NCBI GenBank assembly: GCA_016702505.1
Contig: JADJDU010000013.1
Coordinates: 46,851-110,850, forward strand
Origin: Microthrixaceae bacterium
GTDB taxonomy: Bacteria > Actinomycetota > Acidimicrobiia > Acidimicrobiales > Iamiaceae
DNA: 64,000 nucleotides
Direction: 5' to 3'
In this document: positions 42,184 through 50,834 of the stretch, in pieces
Numbering within the stretch: position 1 is the first letter of the stretch
Layout of the letters: every line of letters begins with the position of its first letter
Program-made: the position numbers and the translations under genes
Notes under the pieces: model-generated
What the model was told of the DNA's origin: nothing
Databases searched by the model: none
Seen by the model: the letters and a program-made list of their open reading frames with translations, nothing else

Positions 42184-42927
42184 CTACTCCACGATCAGAA
42201 CGGTGACCATTCCGAACAGGCCTTCGTCGCTCTCGGCATGGCTCACGATGTGGCAGTGGAAGGCCCACTTGCCGGGGTCCTCGGCCTTGACCAGCGCCGT
42301 GTAGCGCTCACCTGGCGACACCCACAGGGTGTCCATCCGGTATGGGGCATCGAGGGGGAAACCATCCTTGGCCACCACGATCTGGGGCTGGCGGTGCAGG
42401 TGCATCGGGTGACCCTGGAGGCCTTCGTTGAAGAAGTGGATCAGGAACCACTCGTCCTTCTTGGCCGCGATGGGCTGGGTGGCGGGGAAGGACTTGCCGT
42501 TGAGGCTGAGGCCGATGACGCCAGCGTCGTTCAGGACCATCGGGATCTCCTGAAGGGTGGTCACGTCGAGATCGGCGGGGATCTCCACGTTGCCCACGGT
42601 GCGTCCCAAGGGCAGAGGCACGTCGCCAACCTGGAAGATGGCGAACAGGCCGTTGACGATGGCGGTCTGGCCGTGCATGTGGGCGTGGTACATGCCCATA
42701 CCCGGATGGTTCTGGACCGTGAACTCGTAGCTGTATTCCTCGAGCGGCCGGATGAAGTCCTGCGTGATGGGAGCGACGCCGTCCTGTTCGAAGGGGACGT
42801 CGATGCCATGCCAGTGGATGTCTGTGGAGATGGGGAGCTTGTTGGTGAGGTTGATCTTCACCTTGTCGCCGGGCTCGACCCGGATCCACGGTCCGGGGAC
42901 CTGGTTGTTGTAGGTCCAAGCCTTCAC
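42184..42927 (-). CDS. Multicopper oxidase, C-terminal part of a frameshifted gene
   Basis: This stretch holds the two-domain oxidase. The copper motifs are in order: DIHWHG, MYHAHMHG, GHPMHLHRQ and AFHCHIVSHAE. Together they supply the type 2/3 cluster and a type 1 site. KTVKAWTYNNQVPGPWIRV at its start belongs to a strand whose first half is in the next entry. The frame is lost by one missing base in the C run at 42937-42940. It is convergent with devR, 27 bases apart. Confidence 0.85.
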   Translation of the reverse strand: MKAWTYNNQVPGPWIRVEPGDKVKINLTNKLPISTDIHWHGIDVPFEQDGVAPITQDFIRPLEEYSYEFTVQNHPGMGMYHAHMHGQTAIVNGLFAIFQVGDVPLPLGRTVGNVEIPADLDVTTLQEIPMVLNDAGVIGLSLNGKSFPATQPIAAKKDEWFLIHFFNEGLQGHPMHLHRQPQIVVAKDGFPLDAPYRMDTLWVSPGERYTALVKAEDPGKWAFHCHIVSHAESDEGLFGMVTVLIVE

Positions 42928-43613
42928 CGTCTTGCCGGGGACACCTCCCAGTCGGTGATCTCGGCGGTGAGGTTGAACACCTTGGTACCGTCGGCCTCGA
43001 CCTCGGGCTCGATGGGCTGGTTGCCGGTGGCGATCTCGCCGTTGGCGTACTTGGCGGCGTAGTCCAAGAAGGTCTGGACGCCGGCGTTCATGTCGTCCTC
43101 GAACTGCTTGTTGATCCGCTGCGCCTGGGCGTCGGAGGGGTCGAGGGTGGCGATGTCGTCGTGGCCGGTCGCGTGTGACCCTTCGCTCTGTGCTGCCGAC
43201 TCCGCTGAGGCAGCGCTGCCGTCGGTGATGATCAGCGTGGCCGTCATTCCCGCTTCCTTGTGGCCCGAGATCGCGCAGTAGAGCTCGTAGGTACCGGGAT
43301 CGAGCTCAGACAGGTCGAGGGTGTCGCTCTCGCCACCGTTGAGGTCTCGGGTCTTGAGGGCGGTGTCGGTGACACCGACGTTGTGTGCCACCGAACCGTT
43401 GTTGGTGACGTTGATGGATCCGCCCTTGGGTACCGTGACGGTGGAGGGCGAGATGGCGAACTCGCTGAGGGCGACAGCCACGGGCGCCGTAGAAGCCGAC
43501 CCCGAACCTCCCCCTTCTGGTCTGGTGGCCGCGACCACCCCGACCATGATCAGGGCGAAGATCGAGGTTACGACGGCGAAGCGCGAAAGCATCGTCTGGC
43601 TAGCGGGAGACAC
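42924..43613 (-). CDS. Multicopper oxidase with extra cupredoxin domain, N-terminal part (same gene)
   Basis: GTG 43613 has AGGAG eight bases upstream. A membrane anchor or signal (FAVVTSIFALIMVGVVAAT) is followed by a cupredoxin domain with VAHNVGV and ELYCAISGHKEAGM (His, Cys, His, Met type 1 site). A His/Ser-rich linker leads to the oxidase start FNLTAEITDWEVSP. Adding one C at 42937-42940 restores PGKTVKAWTYNN and gives one ~476-residue exported protein. Substrate could be Cu+, phenols, nitrite or a protein; not decidable here. Confidence 0.85.
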   Translation of the reverse strand: MSPASQTMLSRFAVVTSIFALIMVGVVAATRPEGGGSGSASTAPVAVALSEFAISPSTVTVPKGGSINVTNNGSVAHNVGVTDTALKTRDLNGGESDTLDLSELDPGTYELYCAISGHKEAGMTATLIITDGSAASAESAAQSEGSHATGHDDIATLDPSDAQAQRINKQFEDDMNAGVQTFLDYAAKYANGEIATGNQPIEPEVEADGTKVFNLTAEITDWEVSPARR

Positions 43614-43712
43614 CCGGTTACTCCTTGAGTGGGTGGTCGGTTACGACACGGCGCGTGAACGGGGGTGGCCACGGCACCGGAACAGCCTGCTGTGGGTTTG
43701 GCACAGACAGTA

Positions 43713-43726
43713 GGGCCGAAGGACCC
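43713..43726. promoter_or_regulatory. DosR-box-like palindrome upstream of the multicopper oxidase
   Basis: Read toward the oxidase the site is GGGTCCTTCGGCCC, matching the simplified DosR consensus GGGACTTNNGGCCC at 10 of 12 defined positions. It lies 100 bases before the oxidase start and 124 bases before dsbB, so it could serve either. A DevR-like regulator is encoded 1.6 kb away. Confidence 0.5.
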
Positions 43727-43742
43727 TGACGGTACTGACCAA

Positions 43743-43757
43743 CGTCACCGCGTGACG
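43743..43757. promoter_or_regulatory. Short perfect palindrome in the oxidase-dsbB gap
   Basis: CGTCAC, CGC, GTGACG: 6-bp arms around three bases. It lies in the 236-base divergent region 43614-43849. An operator role is possible only by position. Confidence 0.3.
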
Positions 43758-43849
43758 ACTCCGCCATCGGGTTGAATGTGGACGGCAAACCAAGACGGAT
43801 CGAGCGGGCATGCCTCGCCTCGTCGGGCTCCTAGGCTGCCCCTGAACTG

Positions 43850-44374
43850 ATGACCACGCATACCGTCACCCTCCTCTTCGCCGTGCTGGCCACCGTGGCT
43901 CAGATCGGAATGCTGGTGGTGCTGTTCGCCTCTGTTGGCGGGAGGCGGGGATGGCTGCGCGGCTGGATCGGTGGCTACAGCCTGTGGGCCGCGTTCGCGG
44001 TCGCTGTCGTCGCCACCGCAGGCAGCTTGTACCTGTCGGAGGTGGCTGACTTCCCGCCGTGTCGACTGTGCTGGTTCCAGCGCATCGCCATGTACCCGCT
44101 GGTACCACTACTGGGTCTGGCGGCGTTTCGCCGGGATCAAGGGATCCGGCTCTACGCCGCGGTATTGGCCGGGCTCGGCGTGCCGGTTTCGATCTGGCAC
44201 CTCTTCGTCGAGCGTTTCCCGACCCTGGAGGGCACGAGCTGTGACCCCCTGAACCCTTGTTCCATCATCTGGGTGGAACGATTCGGCTACCTGACCATCC
44301 CCGGCATGGCCCTGTCTGGGTTCGTGCTCATCCTCGCCCTGTTGTCGCTGTCCCCAATTTCGGAGTCAAAGTGA
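43850..44374 (+). CDS. DsbB/BdbC-like quinone-dependent thiol oxidoreductase
   Basis: The 174-residue protein has four membrane helices, CRLCWFQR as the first redox Cys pair near residue 69, and a second pair in GTSCDPLNPCSII. This is the DsbB-family pattern that reoxidises an extracytoplasmic thiol protein and passes electrons to quinone. The overlapping next gene, with a WCPHC thioredoxin fold, is the likely partner. Confidence 0.9.
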   Translation: MTTHTVTLLFAVLATVAQIGMLVVLFASVGGRRGWLRGWIGGYSLWAAFAVAVVATAGSLYLSEVADFPPCRLCWFQRIAMYPLVPLLGLAAFRRDQGIRLYAAVLAGLGVPVSIWHLFVERFPTLEGTSCDPLNPCSIIWVERFGYLTIPGMALSGFVLILALLSLSPISESK

Positions 44375-45021
44375 ACCTCACCTCCCGTCCAGCTCTCTCA
44401 CGGCGTCGTGGCGCCGCCCGACGCGTCGGGGCCATGGCCGTGGTGATGGCGATGGCCTTGTCCTTGACCGCGTGTGGGGCCAAGGACAAGGAAGCCCAGG
44501 TGGTCCCCGAGACCGAGCCGGGGAAGTGCCCCGTGGCTGCCGGTGAAGGTCTCCCCCAACTGGGTCAGGACGGCAGCGATTCGGCCCGGGGTTGCACCAT
44601 TCCCACCGTCGAGGGGGTCGACCTGGCCGGCAAGGAGATGACCATCAGCCCTGATGGCAAGGCCAAGCTGATCGTCTTCTTGGCTCATTGGTGTCCGCAC
44701 TGCCAAGCCGAGGTCCCCCGAATTGTGGAGCACCTGCCGGACTCTCCCATGCCCGACGATGTGGAGCTCATCGGGGTGGCCACCGCCCACAATCCGAGCG
44801 CCCCGAACTATCCGGCTGTCGACTGGCTGGAGCGTGAGAAGTGGACCGCTCCCACCCTCGACGACGTGGACGACGAGGCGGCCCAGAAGTTCGGGCTGAA
44901 CTCCTTCCCGTTCTTCGTGGCGGTGGATGCCGACGGGAAGGTGGTGGCGCGCGGTAGCGGCGAGCTCACCATGGACCAGTTCGACGACCTGGTGAAGGCC
45001 GCCAGCACCGGTTCGGTCTGA
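44371..45021 (+). CDS. Thioredoxin-fold lipoprotein (TlpA/DsbA-like)
   Basis: GTG 44371 overlaps the dsbB stop (GTGA). The product has a signal peptide and lipobox (LSLTACGAK), then a thioredoxin fold with LIVFLAHWCPHCQAEVPRI and a cis-Pro loop LNSFPFFVAVD. Length is 216 residues. Together with DsbB it should form an outward-facing disulfide system. An internal Cys pair near residues 49 and 69 (GKCPVA, RGCTIP) is unusual for TlpA. Confidence 0.88.
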   Translation: MNLTSRPALSRRRGAARRVGAMAVVMAMALSLTACGAKDKEAQVVPETEPGKCPVAAGEGLPQLGQDGSDSARGCTIPTVEGVDLAGKEMTISPDGKAKLIVFLAHWCPHCQAEVPRIVEHLPDSPMPDDVELIGVATAHNPSAPNYPAVDWLEREKWTAPTLDDVDDEAAQKFGLNSFPFFVAVDADGKVVARGSGELTMDQFDDLVKAASTGSV

Positions 45022-45096
45022 GGCTGTTTGCCGAAACGGGCTGAGATCGGCCTCATCGGCACCGACCTTGATCGCGGCAAGGGGTGGGGCTGGCCC

Positions 45097-45564
45097 TCAG
45101 GGCTGGTAGCGCCGCGCCGCCCAACGGCTGGGAAGCGGAGTCATGGTCAACCGCTCGGCCGCTTCCAACAACCAGTCGACGGCAAGTTCCGCGTCGGTGG
45201 ACGGCGCCGATAGGACAAGGCCCCGTCGGGGGTGGTCCGATACCACCAACCACCCGGGGGGGAGCCCCAGTCCATCACGGGCGAGTCGGTCGACGGCCTT
45301 GGGTCCGCCCGGATGTTGCAGGCCGACCTTGATGGTCGGACCTTCCTTCTGGTCTCGGCTGACGGTGGCCAGCGGCAGCTCGGGTCCTCGCGAGGAGAAG
45401 ATGGAGACGAAGAGGTTGCGGGGTGGGGGTTCCTCGCCTGGCTCGGGGACCGGTGTCAGGTTGAGCCAGCCGCCGGGCGTCTCCATGGCCGACGTGACCT
45501 GCTGGTGGGCGGGACCAGGCTCATCAGGGTCGAACGTCAGTTCCTGCACCGGGGTGAGCGCCAT
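45097..45564 (-). CDS. Hypothetical protein
   Basis: This 155-residue soluble protein was not recognised. It begins MALTPVQELTFDPDEPGPAH and has a central strand-rich part (LFVSIFSSRGPELPLATVS) and a C-terminal helix (AVDWLLEAAERL). It starts 10 bases after prmA, so the two may be co-transcribed. Confidence 0.6.
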   Translation of the reverse strand: MALTPVQELTFDPDEPGPAHQQVTSAMETPGGWLNLTPVPEPGEEPPPRNLFVSIFSSRGPELPLATVSRDQKEGPTIKVGLQHPGGPKAVDRLARDGLGLPPGWLVVSDHPRRGLVLSAPSTDAELAVDWLLEAAERLTMTPLPSRWAARRYQP

Positions 45565-45574
45565 GGTCCCGACG

Positions 45575-46480
45575 CTAGGTCGCGGCTGGCAGCCTTGCGT
45601 GCCGGACCCGATGTAGGAGGACGACGGCCACCCAGCCCTCGTCCTCATCGACCGCCTCCACGGTCATGTCCCGGTCCTCCAGCGTGGCCACGGCCTCGGC
45701 CCAGCGGTCGGCCAGGAGCCCCGACACCACCAGGGCCCCTCCTGGCGATGTCGCCGCGACCAGGGCAGGGCCCAGGTCGCGAATGACGGGGGCGAGCAGG
45801 TTGGCCACCACCAGGTCGAAACCATCGCCGTCTCGACCACACCTGGCGATCTCCTCGATGGGGCGGGAGTCGAAGGAGACGAGGGGGGTGACTCCGTTCC
45901 GCTCGGCATTGGCCAGGGTGACCGAGCCCGCTGCCTGGTCGATGTCCATGCCGACCGATCGCGCGCCCAAGAGCGCCGCACCAACGGCGAGGATGCCGCT
46001 ACCGCATCCCACATCGAGCACCGTGACATCGCCTCTGTCTCCTGGCTCCGGTTTGAACCCGTCGAGCAGTTGCGCCATGCGCGACAGCACCAGTCGGGTC
46101 GTGGGGTGGCTGCCCGAACCGAAGGTGGGACCAGGCTCGATCAGCAGCGGTCGAAACCCGACCGGTGCTTCGACGTCCAGCCAGGCTGGGATCACCGCGA
46201 ACGGCGCCGCCAACTCGACCTCGGCGTGGGTCCTCCAACCATCGAGGCCATCATCGATCACCACCGTCACCTCGGCTAGACCGAGGCCCCGATCGGTCAC
46301 GGCGTTGGCGGCCCGTCTGGCGGTGTCCAGGTCCGAGAAGCCGGTGGTCACCATCACCGCCTCGTCGGGGCCCGCCCTCTCCTCCACGGCCGGAGGTCCG
46401 AAGGACCACAACAGGTCGGCGATCATCTCGGGGTCCCCCAGGCTGGTGATGGTCACCGAGTACCAACCTTCGCCAGTCAC
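45575..46480 (-). CDS. prmA: Ribosomal protein L11 methyltransferase-like (PrmA)
   Basis: The 301-residue class I methyltransferase has a family N-terminal domain (WYSVTITSLGDPEMIADLLW), FGSGSHPTTRLVL, the SAM motif VLDVGCGSGILAVGAALLG near residue 160, and VVANLLAPVI as motif IV. PrmA trimethylates ribosomal protein L11. GTG 46480 is the start by family length. It is divergent from the sulfatase-like gene. Confidence 0.88.
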   Translation of the reverse strand: MTGEGWYSVTITSLGDPEMIADLLWSFGPPAVEERAGPDEAVMVTTGFSDLDTARRAANAVTDRGLGLAEVTVVIDDGLDGWRTHAEVELAAPFAVIPAWLDVEAPVGFRPLLIEPGPTFGSGSHPTTRLVLSRMAQLLDGFKPEPGDRGDVTVLDVGCGSGILAVGAALLGARSVGMDIDQAAGSVTLANAERNGVTPLVSFDSRPIEEIARCGRDGDGFDLVVANLLAPVIRDLGPALVAATSPGGALVVSGLLADRWAEAVATLEDRDMTVEAVDEDEGWVAVVLLHRVRHARLPAAT

Positions 46481-46533
46481 GCCCCGACTGTACGAGGCGG
46501 GGCGTCGACCGGTTGGGGGTACGGTTCGAGGTG

Positions 46534-48096
46534 ATGGCGGAGTCCGCGTCCAACGTCTTGTTCGTAACCGTCGACCAGTGGCGGGGTGACTGCCTGTCGG
46601 CTGCCGGGCACCCGGTGGTGAAGACGCCGAACCTTGATCGGCTGGCAGCCCGTGGCGTTCGTTTCGCCAACCATTGGTCGGTCACCGCCCCGTGTGGTCC
46701 GAGCCGGGCATCGCTTCACACCGGCCTGTACCTGATGCACCACCGCTCGGTGGGTAACGGCACCCCCCTGAGCGATCGCTTCACCAACATCGCGCGTGAG
46801 GCTCGTGCGCTCGGCTACGACCCCACCTTGTTCGGCTACACCGACACCACCGTCGACCCCGCGGTGGTGTCGGATCCCGATGATCCCAGACTTCGGAACT
46901 ACGAGGGCGTGTTGCCCGGGTTCGCGCCCCAACTGGTTTTGACCGAGGCCGACAAGACGCCGTGGGCTCGGTGGTTGGCGTCCAGAGGCGTAGACGTGCC
47001 CGCCGACCCCAAGGATCTGTACCGGCCCGACCCCGCCTTTCCCGGTGCCGGCGATCATGCTCCCAACTGGGCACCCACACGGTTCTCGGCTGATCACTCC
47101 GAGACCGCCTTCGTGACCTCTGAACTCTTGGCCTGGCTGGACCAACGTGACGATCGGGGTGACCAACCGTGGTTCGCGCACGTGAGCTACATCCGTCCCC
47201 ATCCCCCGTACCGGGCTCCGGAGGGTTACCACGATCTCTACGACCCCGACGTTGGACCGGGTTTTCGACGGTTGCCGGACCGTGACCGAGAACTGGATCA
47301 GCATCAACTGCACCGGATCGGTGCCCACGTGGCGGGCTGCCCGATCGACGAGCGCGAGATGCGCCAGCTCCGGGCCGCGTACTGGGGCAACATGACCGAG
47401 GTCGACCACCAGTTCGGCAGGGTGCTCGACTACCTGGATCGGGCCGGCTTGGCCGCTTCGACCCTGGTGGTGTTGACCGCGGATCACGGCGACCAGATGG
47501 GGGACCACTGGCTGATCCAGAAGCTCGGCTGGTGGGACGAGAGCTACCACGTTCCCTTGATCGTGGCCGATCCGAGACGGTCAGCCGATGCCAGCCGAGG
47601 CTCGGTGGTGTCCGCCTTCACCGAGTCGGTGGATGTGATGCCCACCTTGTGCGCCTGGATCGGGGCAGAGGTGCCGGTATCGGTGGATGGCCGTCCGCTA
47701 CAACCGTTCCTCCACGGCGACGGAAGCCCGCATGACACCCCGCCCGACTGGCGAACCGAAGCCCACTGGCAGTGGGACTGGCGCGACCCGGTCGAGCACA
47801 TCCCCGAGGATCTGTTCGGACTGACCATGGAGCAGTGCGCGCTCGACGTAGTCCGAGGCGCAGACCACAAGTACGTCCAACTCGGCGACGGTTCGTGGCG
47901 CTACTACGACCTGGACCGCGACCCTGATCAGGTCGTCGACCCGGTGGATGCGGTAGCCGAGCCGGGCGCATCCGAGCGGGTGTCCGATGCCCGGGCCCGG
48001 CTGCTGACGTGGCGGATGCGTCACGACGATCGGTCCCTCACCGGTCACCGGGTCACCAGCGAAGGACTGATGGTCCGGAGGGACCCACGGCTCTAG
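46534..48096 (+). CDS. Sulfatase-superfamily hydrolase, phosphonate monoester hydrolase-like
   Basis: The ~520-residue alkaline-phosphatase-fold enzyme has the metal Asp in FVTVDQWRGDC and the formylglycine motif CGPSRASLHTG (Cys54). LYLMHHRSVGNGTPL and GYDPTLFGYTDTTVD follow, as in phosphonate monoester hydrolases, and VLTADHGDQMGDHW closes the metal site. It probably cleaves phosphonate or phosphate diesters or sulfate esters. No formylglycine-generating enzyme is in the window. ATG 46534 has AGGT just upstream; TTG 46513 is an alternative. Its TAG directly abuts element copy C. Confidence 0.85.
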   Translation: MAESASNVLFVTVDQWRGDCLSAAGHPVVKTPNLDRLAARGVRFANHWSVTAPCGPSRASLHTGLYLMHHRSVGNGTPLSDRFTNIAREARALGYDPTLFGYTDTTVDPAVVSDPDDPRLRNYEGVLPGFAPQLVLTEADKTPWARWLASRGVDVPADPKDLYRPDPAFPGAGDHAPNWAPTRFSADHSETAFVTSELLAWLDQRDDRGDQPWFAHVSYIRPHPPYRAPEGYHDLYDPDVGPGFRRLPDRDRELDQHQLHRIGAHVAGCPIDEREMRQLRAAYWGNMTEVDHQFGRVLDYLDRAGLAASTLVVLTADHGDQMGDHWLIQKLGWWDESYHVPLIVADPRRSADASRGSVVSAFTESVDVMPTLCAWIGAEVPVSVDGRPLQPFLHGDGSPHDTPPDWRTEAHWQWDWRDPVEHIPEDLFGLTMEQCALDVVRGADHKYVQLGDGSWRYYDLDRDPDQVVDPVDAVAEPGASERVSDARARLLTWRMRHDDRSLTGHRVTSEGLMVRRDPRL

Positions 48097-48358
48097 CCCG
48101 GATCCGCCGAAAGGCGAGCCTTTCGGCGGAGCTCGGTGGCCGGCCTGACGGCCGACGTTTTCGCTGCTGCGACCGGCAAAGCCGATCTCCGCAGGTCTCA
48201 GGGGCTCCGCCACGAAGGGCTCTGCCCCCGAACTCCCGCCCCGTCGTCGTGATCCAGTGCATCGTGGGTGCGTACCATCTGGTGGCCGCAACAGAGCCGA
48301 ACGCACTTGGATGACCAGGTACGCCGAACACGACCCAAGTCCGGTCGGTGGATTGAGG
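48097..48358 (+). repeat. Dispersed element, full copy C (262 bp)
   Basis: It begins at the base after the TAG stop with CCCGGATCCGCCGA and ends TCGGTGGATTGAGG (10 of 14 positions inverted-repeat). The left hairpin is perfect here (TCCGCCGAAAGGC, loop GA, GCCTTTCGGCGGA). It is the most diverged of the full copies in its right third. It fills nearly all of the 273-base gap to the MBL gene. Confidence 0.85.
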
Positions 48359-48369
48359 CGACCAGGTGG

Positions 48370-49620
48370 TCAGGGTGTTGATGACTCGTGCGCGGCCCAG
48401 CTGTACACGCCGCGGGCCATCAGTGAACGCTCGGCTTGGACGCGGGCCCCGTAGATCTCGGATCGGGCGCCGCGTGCTTCGCTGGAGTCGGGCTCGGCCT
48501 GGACGGCCCATTCCACGAGCTGGCAGGCCAGGCGCAGGTCTCCGCTGTCGGCCACCGCGCGTGCTCTCGACACCAGGGCCTGCGCTCCACCGGCGAGGGC
48601 TGCCACCTCGGCGGCGAGTACGGAGTCGGCCGGCGGCTTGAGACGTGCCGGATTCCCGTCGTACCAGCCGCCGTAGAGGCGCCACACGTTGCGAACCACG
48701 AACTCGGGTTCGTCGTAGATGGGTTGAAGGTACGGCTTGGAGGCCAGGTCGGCTGGTACCTCCAAGGCGTGGACGATGGTGTCGAGGGTGGCGCCTTCGT
48801 TCATGAGGTCCAGGGTGTGGTTCACCAGGTGGTCGAGCAGGTCAGCGGTATCGGTGAGCACGGACCGGACCTGGTCGGCACCACGGATTGGAAGGCCGTG
48901 GCCCGGCAAGAGCACCTCGGCGTCGAGCGCGGCCATGTCCCGAAGGGCAACGGCCCAGTCTCGGGCGTAGCGTTGGACCTTCTGAGGGTTCCCGGCGTTG
49001 GGGGAGCACCAGATGATCAGGTCGCCGGGGCAGAGGACCCGGCTCTCTGGCGCCCATACCCAGGTGGCGTCGTCGGTCTCACCCCGGGCGTGGCGCAGTT
49101 CGAAGGTGGCGTCGCCAACGTTCCATGCCAGTTCGTCACGGTAGGTGACGTCAGCTCGTCGATAGTCGAGCGGCCATTGGAGATCGGGTACCCGGAACTG
49201 GCGACGGTTGATGCAGGCGTTGTAGCCAGCGGTGCGTTCGTAGCGGTCGAAGCGGTCGTGGACCAGCTCGTGGGCCACCACCTGGGCCGGTTCCCAGCCG
49301 TTGGCGGCCGATTCGTCCTCGAAGACAGCGGTGCCGAACACGTGGTCGATGTGGCCGTGGGTGTACACCGCGGAGGCCAGTCGGTCAGGGCTCCAGCCCC
49401 GGACGGCGGTGTGGATGGCGGGGGCGGCCACCAGTGACCCGGTGTCCACCAGACACAGGCCGTCGGTGGTGGCGAAGGCGGCGACGTTGGCGAACGATTC
49501 CACGAAGGCCACGCCGTCACCGGCCTCTACCAGTTGGTTCGACGGGGCGAAAGGATGGTGCTGGTCGATCGAGGATTTGCCGCTGAGGATCGAGTCGGAC
49601 AGCTCGAACAGGTCGGTCAT
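48370..49620 (-). CDS. Alkyl-sulfatase-like metallo-beta-lactamase-fold hydrolase
   Basis: The 416-residue protein begins MTDLFELSDSILSGKSSID and has the zinc motif VYTHGHIDHVFGT near residue 99, the family-specific ELRHARGETDDATWVW, and LLPGHGLPI. A C-terminal alpha-helical dimerisation part (WRLYGGWYDGNPARLKPP) is typical of SDS-hydrolase-type alkyl sulfatases. No signal peptide was seen. It is divergent from the EEP lipoprotein gene over 84 bases. Confidence 0.82.
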   Translation of the reverse strand: MTDLFELSDSILSGKSSIDQHHPFAPSNQLVEAGDGVAFVESFANVAAFATTDGLCLVDTGSLVAAPAIHTAVRGWSPDRLASAVYTHGHIDHVFGTAVFEDESAANGWEPAQVVAHELVHDRFDRYERTAGYNACINRRQFRVPDLQWPLDYRRADVTYRDELAWNVGDATFELRHARGETDDATWVWAPESRVLCPGDLIIWCSPNAGNPQKVQRYARDWAVALRDMAALDAEVLLPGHGLPIRGADQVRSVLTDTADLLDHLVNHTLDLMNEGATLDTIVHALEVPADLASKPYLQPIYDEPEFVVRNVWRLYGGWYDGNPARLKPPADSVLAAEVAALAGGAQALVSRARAVADSGDLRLACQLVEWAVQAEPDSSEARGARSEIYGARVQAERSLMARGVYSWAAHESSTP

Positions 49621-49704
49621 GGCCGGCACCGTACATCCCACTCTTGAAGCAGGCTCGGCCAACAGACCCGAATGTTTGCTCGGAGATTGGTAGGTTGCCC
49701 CTCC

Positions 49705-50781
49705 ATGGTCACCTCTGGTTCGCATGCCGCTGCCGTCCGTCGCTCCCCAGCCCGCCGGCGAGGTGGTGCTCTGGCCGCCGCCGCCATGGCGGTGATCCTC
49801 ACCGCGGGAACGACGGCCTGTAGCAGCGACAGCGGAGACGACGCCACCGCCACCACGGTGTCGACCACCGCCCCCAACGGCTCGGCGCCGACATCGGCCG
49901 GTGGCAGCTCCGACGGCGGTGAACTGCTGGTCCTCTCCTACAACGTGGCCGGGCTTCCGGCGGAGATCTCCAAGGAGCACCCAGACGTCAATCTTCCGTT
50001 GATCAGCCCGCTGCTCGAGGAGTTCGACCTGGTGCTCACACAGGAGGACTTCGACTGGTGGGGCGAACTGGCCAGCGGTTTCGACTTCGTCAACTACCAC
50101 GACCGGCTCAGAGCCGACGTCACCCACGAGTACCAGTCCACCAAGCACCCCGGCCCTGATGCTGCTGGCGTCGACACCTCGCTCCGGCCCGCCCCGGAGG
50201 TAGGCGACGGTCTGGGCACGCTGTCGCGATTCCCGATCGAGGAGATTGCGAGGGTCTCATGGACGAACTGCTTCGGTGGAATGGACACCAGCGACGGCGG
50301 AGCGGCCGACTGCCTGTCCATGAAGGGATTCAGCCACACCCACCTCACCCTGGCCGACGGGGCGGTCGTGCACATCTACAACCTGCACGGTGAGGCCGGA
50401 GGTTCTGAGCGGGACCAGGAACTGCAGGCCGCCGACTACGAACAGTTGGCGGACTACATCACCGAGCACAGCAAGGGGGCGGCGGTGATCCTGGCCGGCG
50501 ATACCAACCTGCACACCGACAACGAGCACCCCGACGGCTCCGACGGTGCCGACATCGTGATCTGGGACAAGTTCTTGGAAGCCACCGGGCTGGCCGACTC
50601 ATGTGCGGCCACCGACTGCGATGATCCGGGCCGCATCGACAAGTTCGCCTTCCGCTCGGGGGACGGCGTCGACCTGGAGATCTTGGGTCGTCGGTTCCGC
50701 ACCGACTTCGTGGACTCGGCCGGCGAAGACCTCAGCGACCATCAAGCTCTAGAGGTCCGCTTCGGTTGGAAGCCAACCTGA
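49705..50781 (+). CDS. Endonuclease/exonuclease/phosphatase-family lipoprotein
   Basis: The signal peptide ends in a lipobox (LTAGTTACSSD) and a Ser/Thr/Gly linker follows. The EEP fold shows LLVLSYNVAGLP, VLTQEDFDWW (metal Glu), HIYNLHGEAGG, VILAGDTNLHTD and a final LSDHQALEVRFGW. The closest known types are sphingomyelinase-like phosphodiesterases or secreted nucleases; substrate unknown. ATG 49705 is used because the product then starts just before the basic signal region. Confidence 0.82.
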   Translation: MVTSGSHAAAVRRSPARRRGGALAAAAMAVILTAGTTACSSDSGDDATATTVSTTAPNGSAPTSAGGSSDGGELLVLSYNVAGLPAEISKEHPDVNLPLISPLLEEFDLVLTQEDFDWWGELASGFDFVNYHDRLRADVTHEYQSTKHPGPDAAGVDTSLRPAPEVGDGLGTLSRFPIEEIARVSWTNCFGGMDTSDGGAADCLSMKGFSHTHLTLADGAVVHIYNLHGEAGGSERDQELQAADYEQLADYITEHSKGAAVILAGDTNLHTDNEHPDGSDGADIVIWDKFLEATGLADSCAATDCDDPGRIDKFAFRSGDGVDLEILGRRFRTDFVDSAGEDLSDHQALEVRFGWKPT

Positions 50782-50834
50782 CGGATCCGCCGAAAGGCTC
50801 TGCCTTTCGGCGGACCCTTCCGGCGGATCCGGGC
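50782..50834. terminator. Element-derived double hairpin between convergent genes (copy D)
   Basis: The left half is CGGATCCGCCGAAAGGC with a perfect 13-bp hairpin (arms 50786-50798 and 50802-50814, loop TCT). The right half is the same terminus reversed (CCGGCGGATCCGGGC). Each terminus begins at the base after a stop codon: TGA of the plus-strand gene and TAA of the minus-strand xylulokinase. It probably acts as a bidirectional terminator; there is no T run. Confidence 0.75.

Noticed and set aside
42184..43613. Copper nitrite reductase (NirK)
   Set aside because: The oxidase half has HWHG, HAHMHG, HPMHLH and HCHIVSH typical of multicopper oxidases, and lacks the NirK type 1 HCxPGM-like loop pattern.
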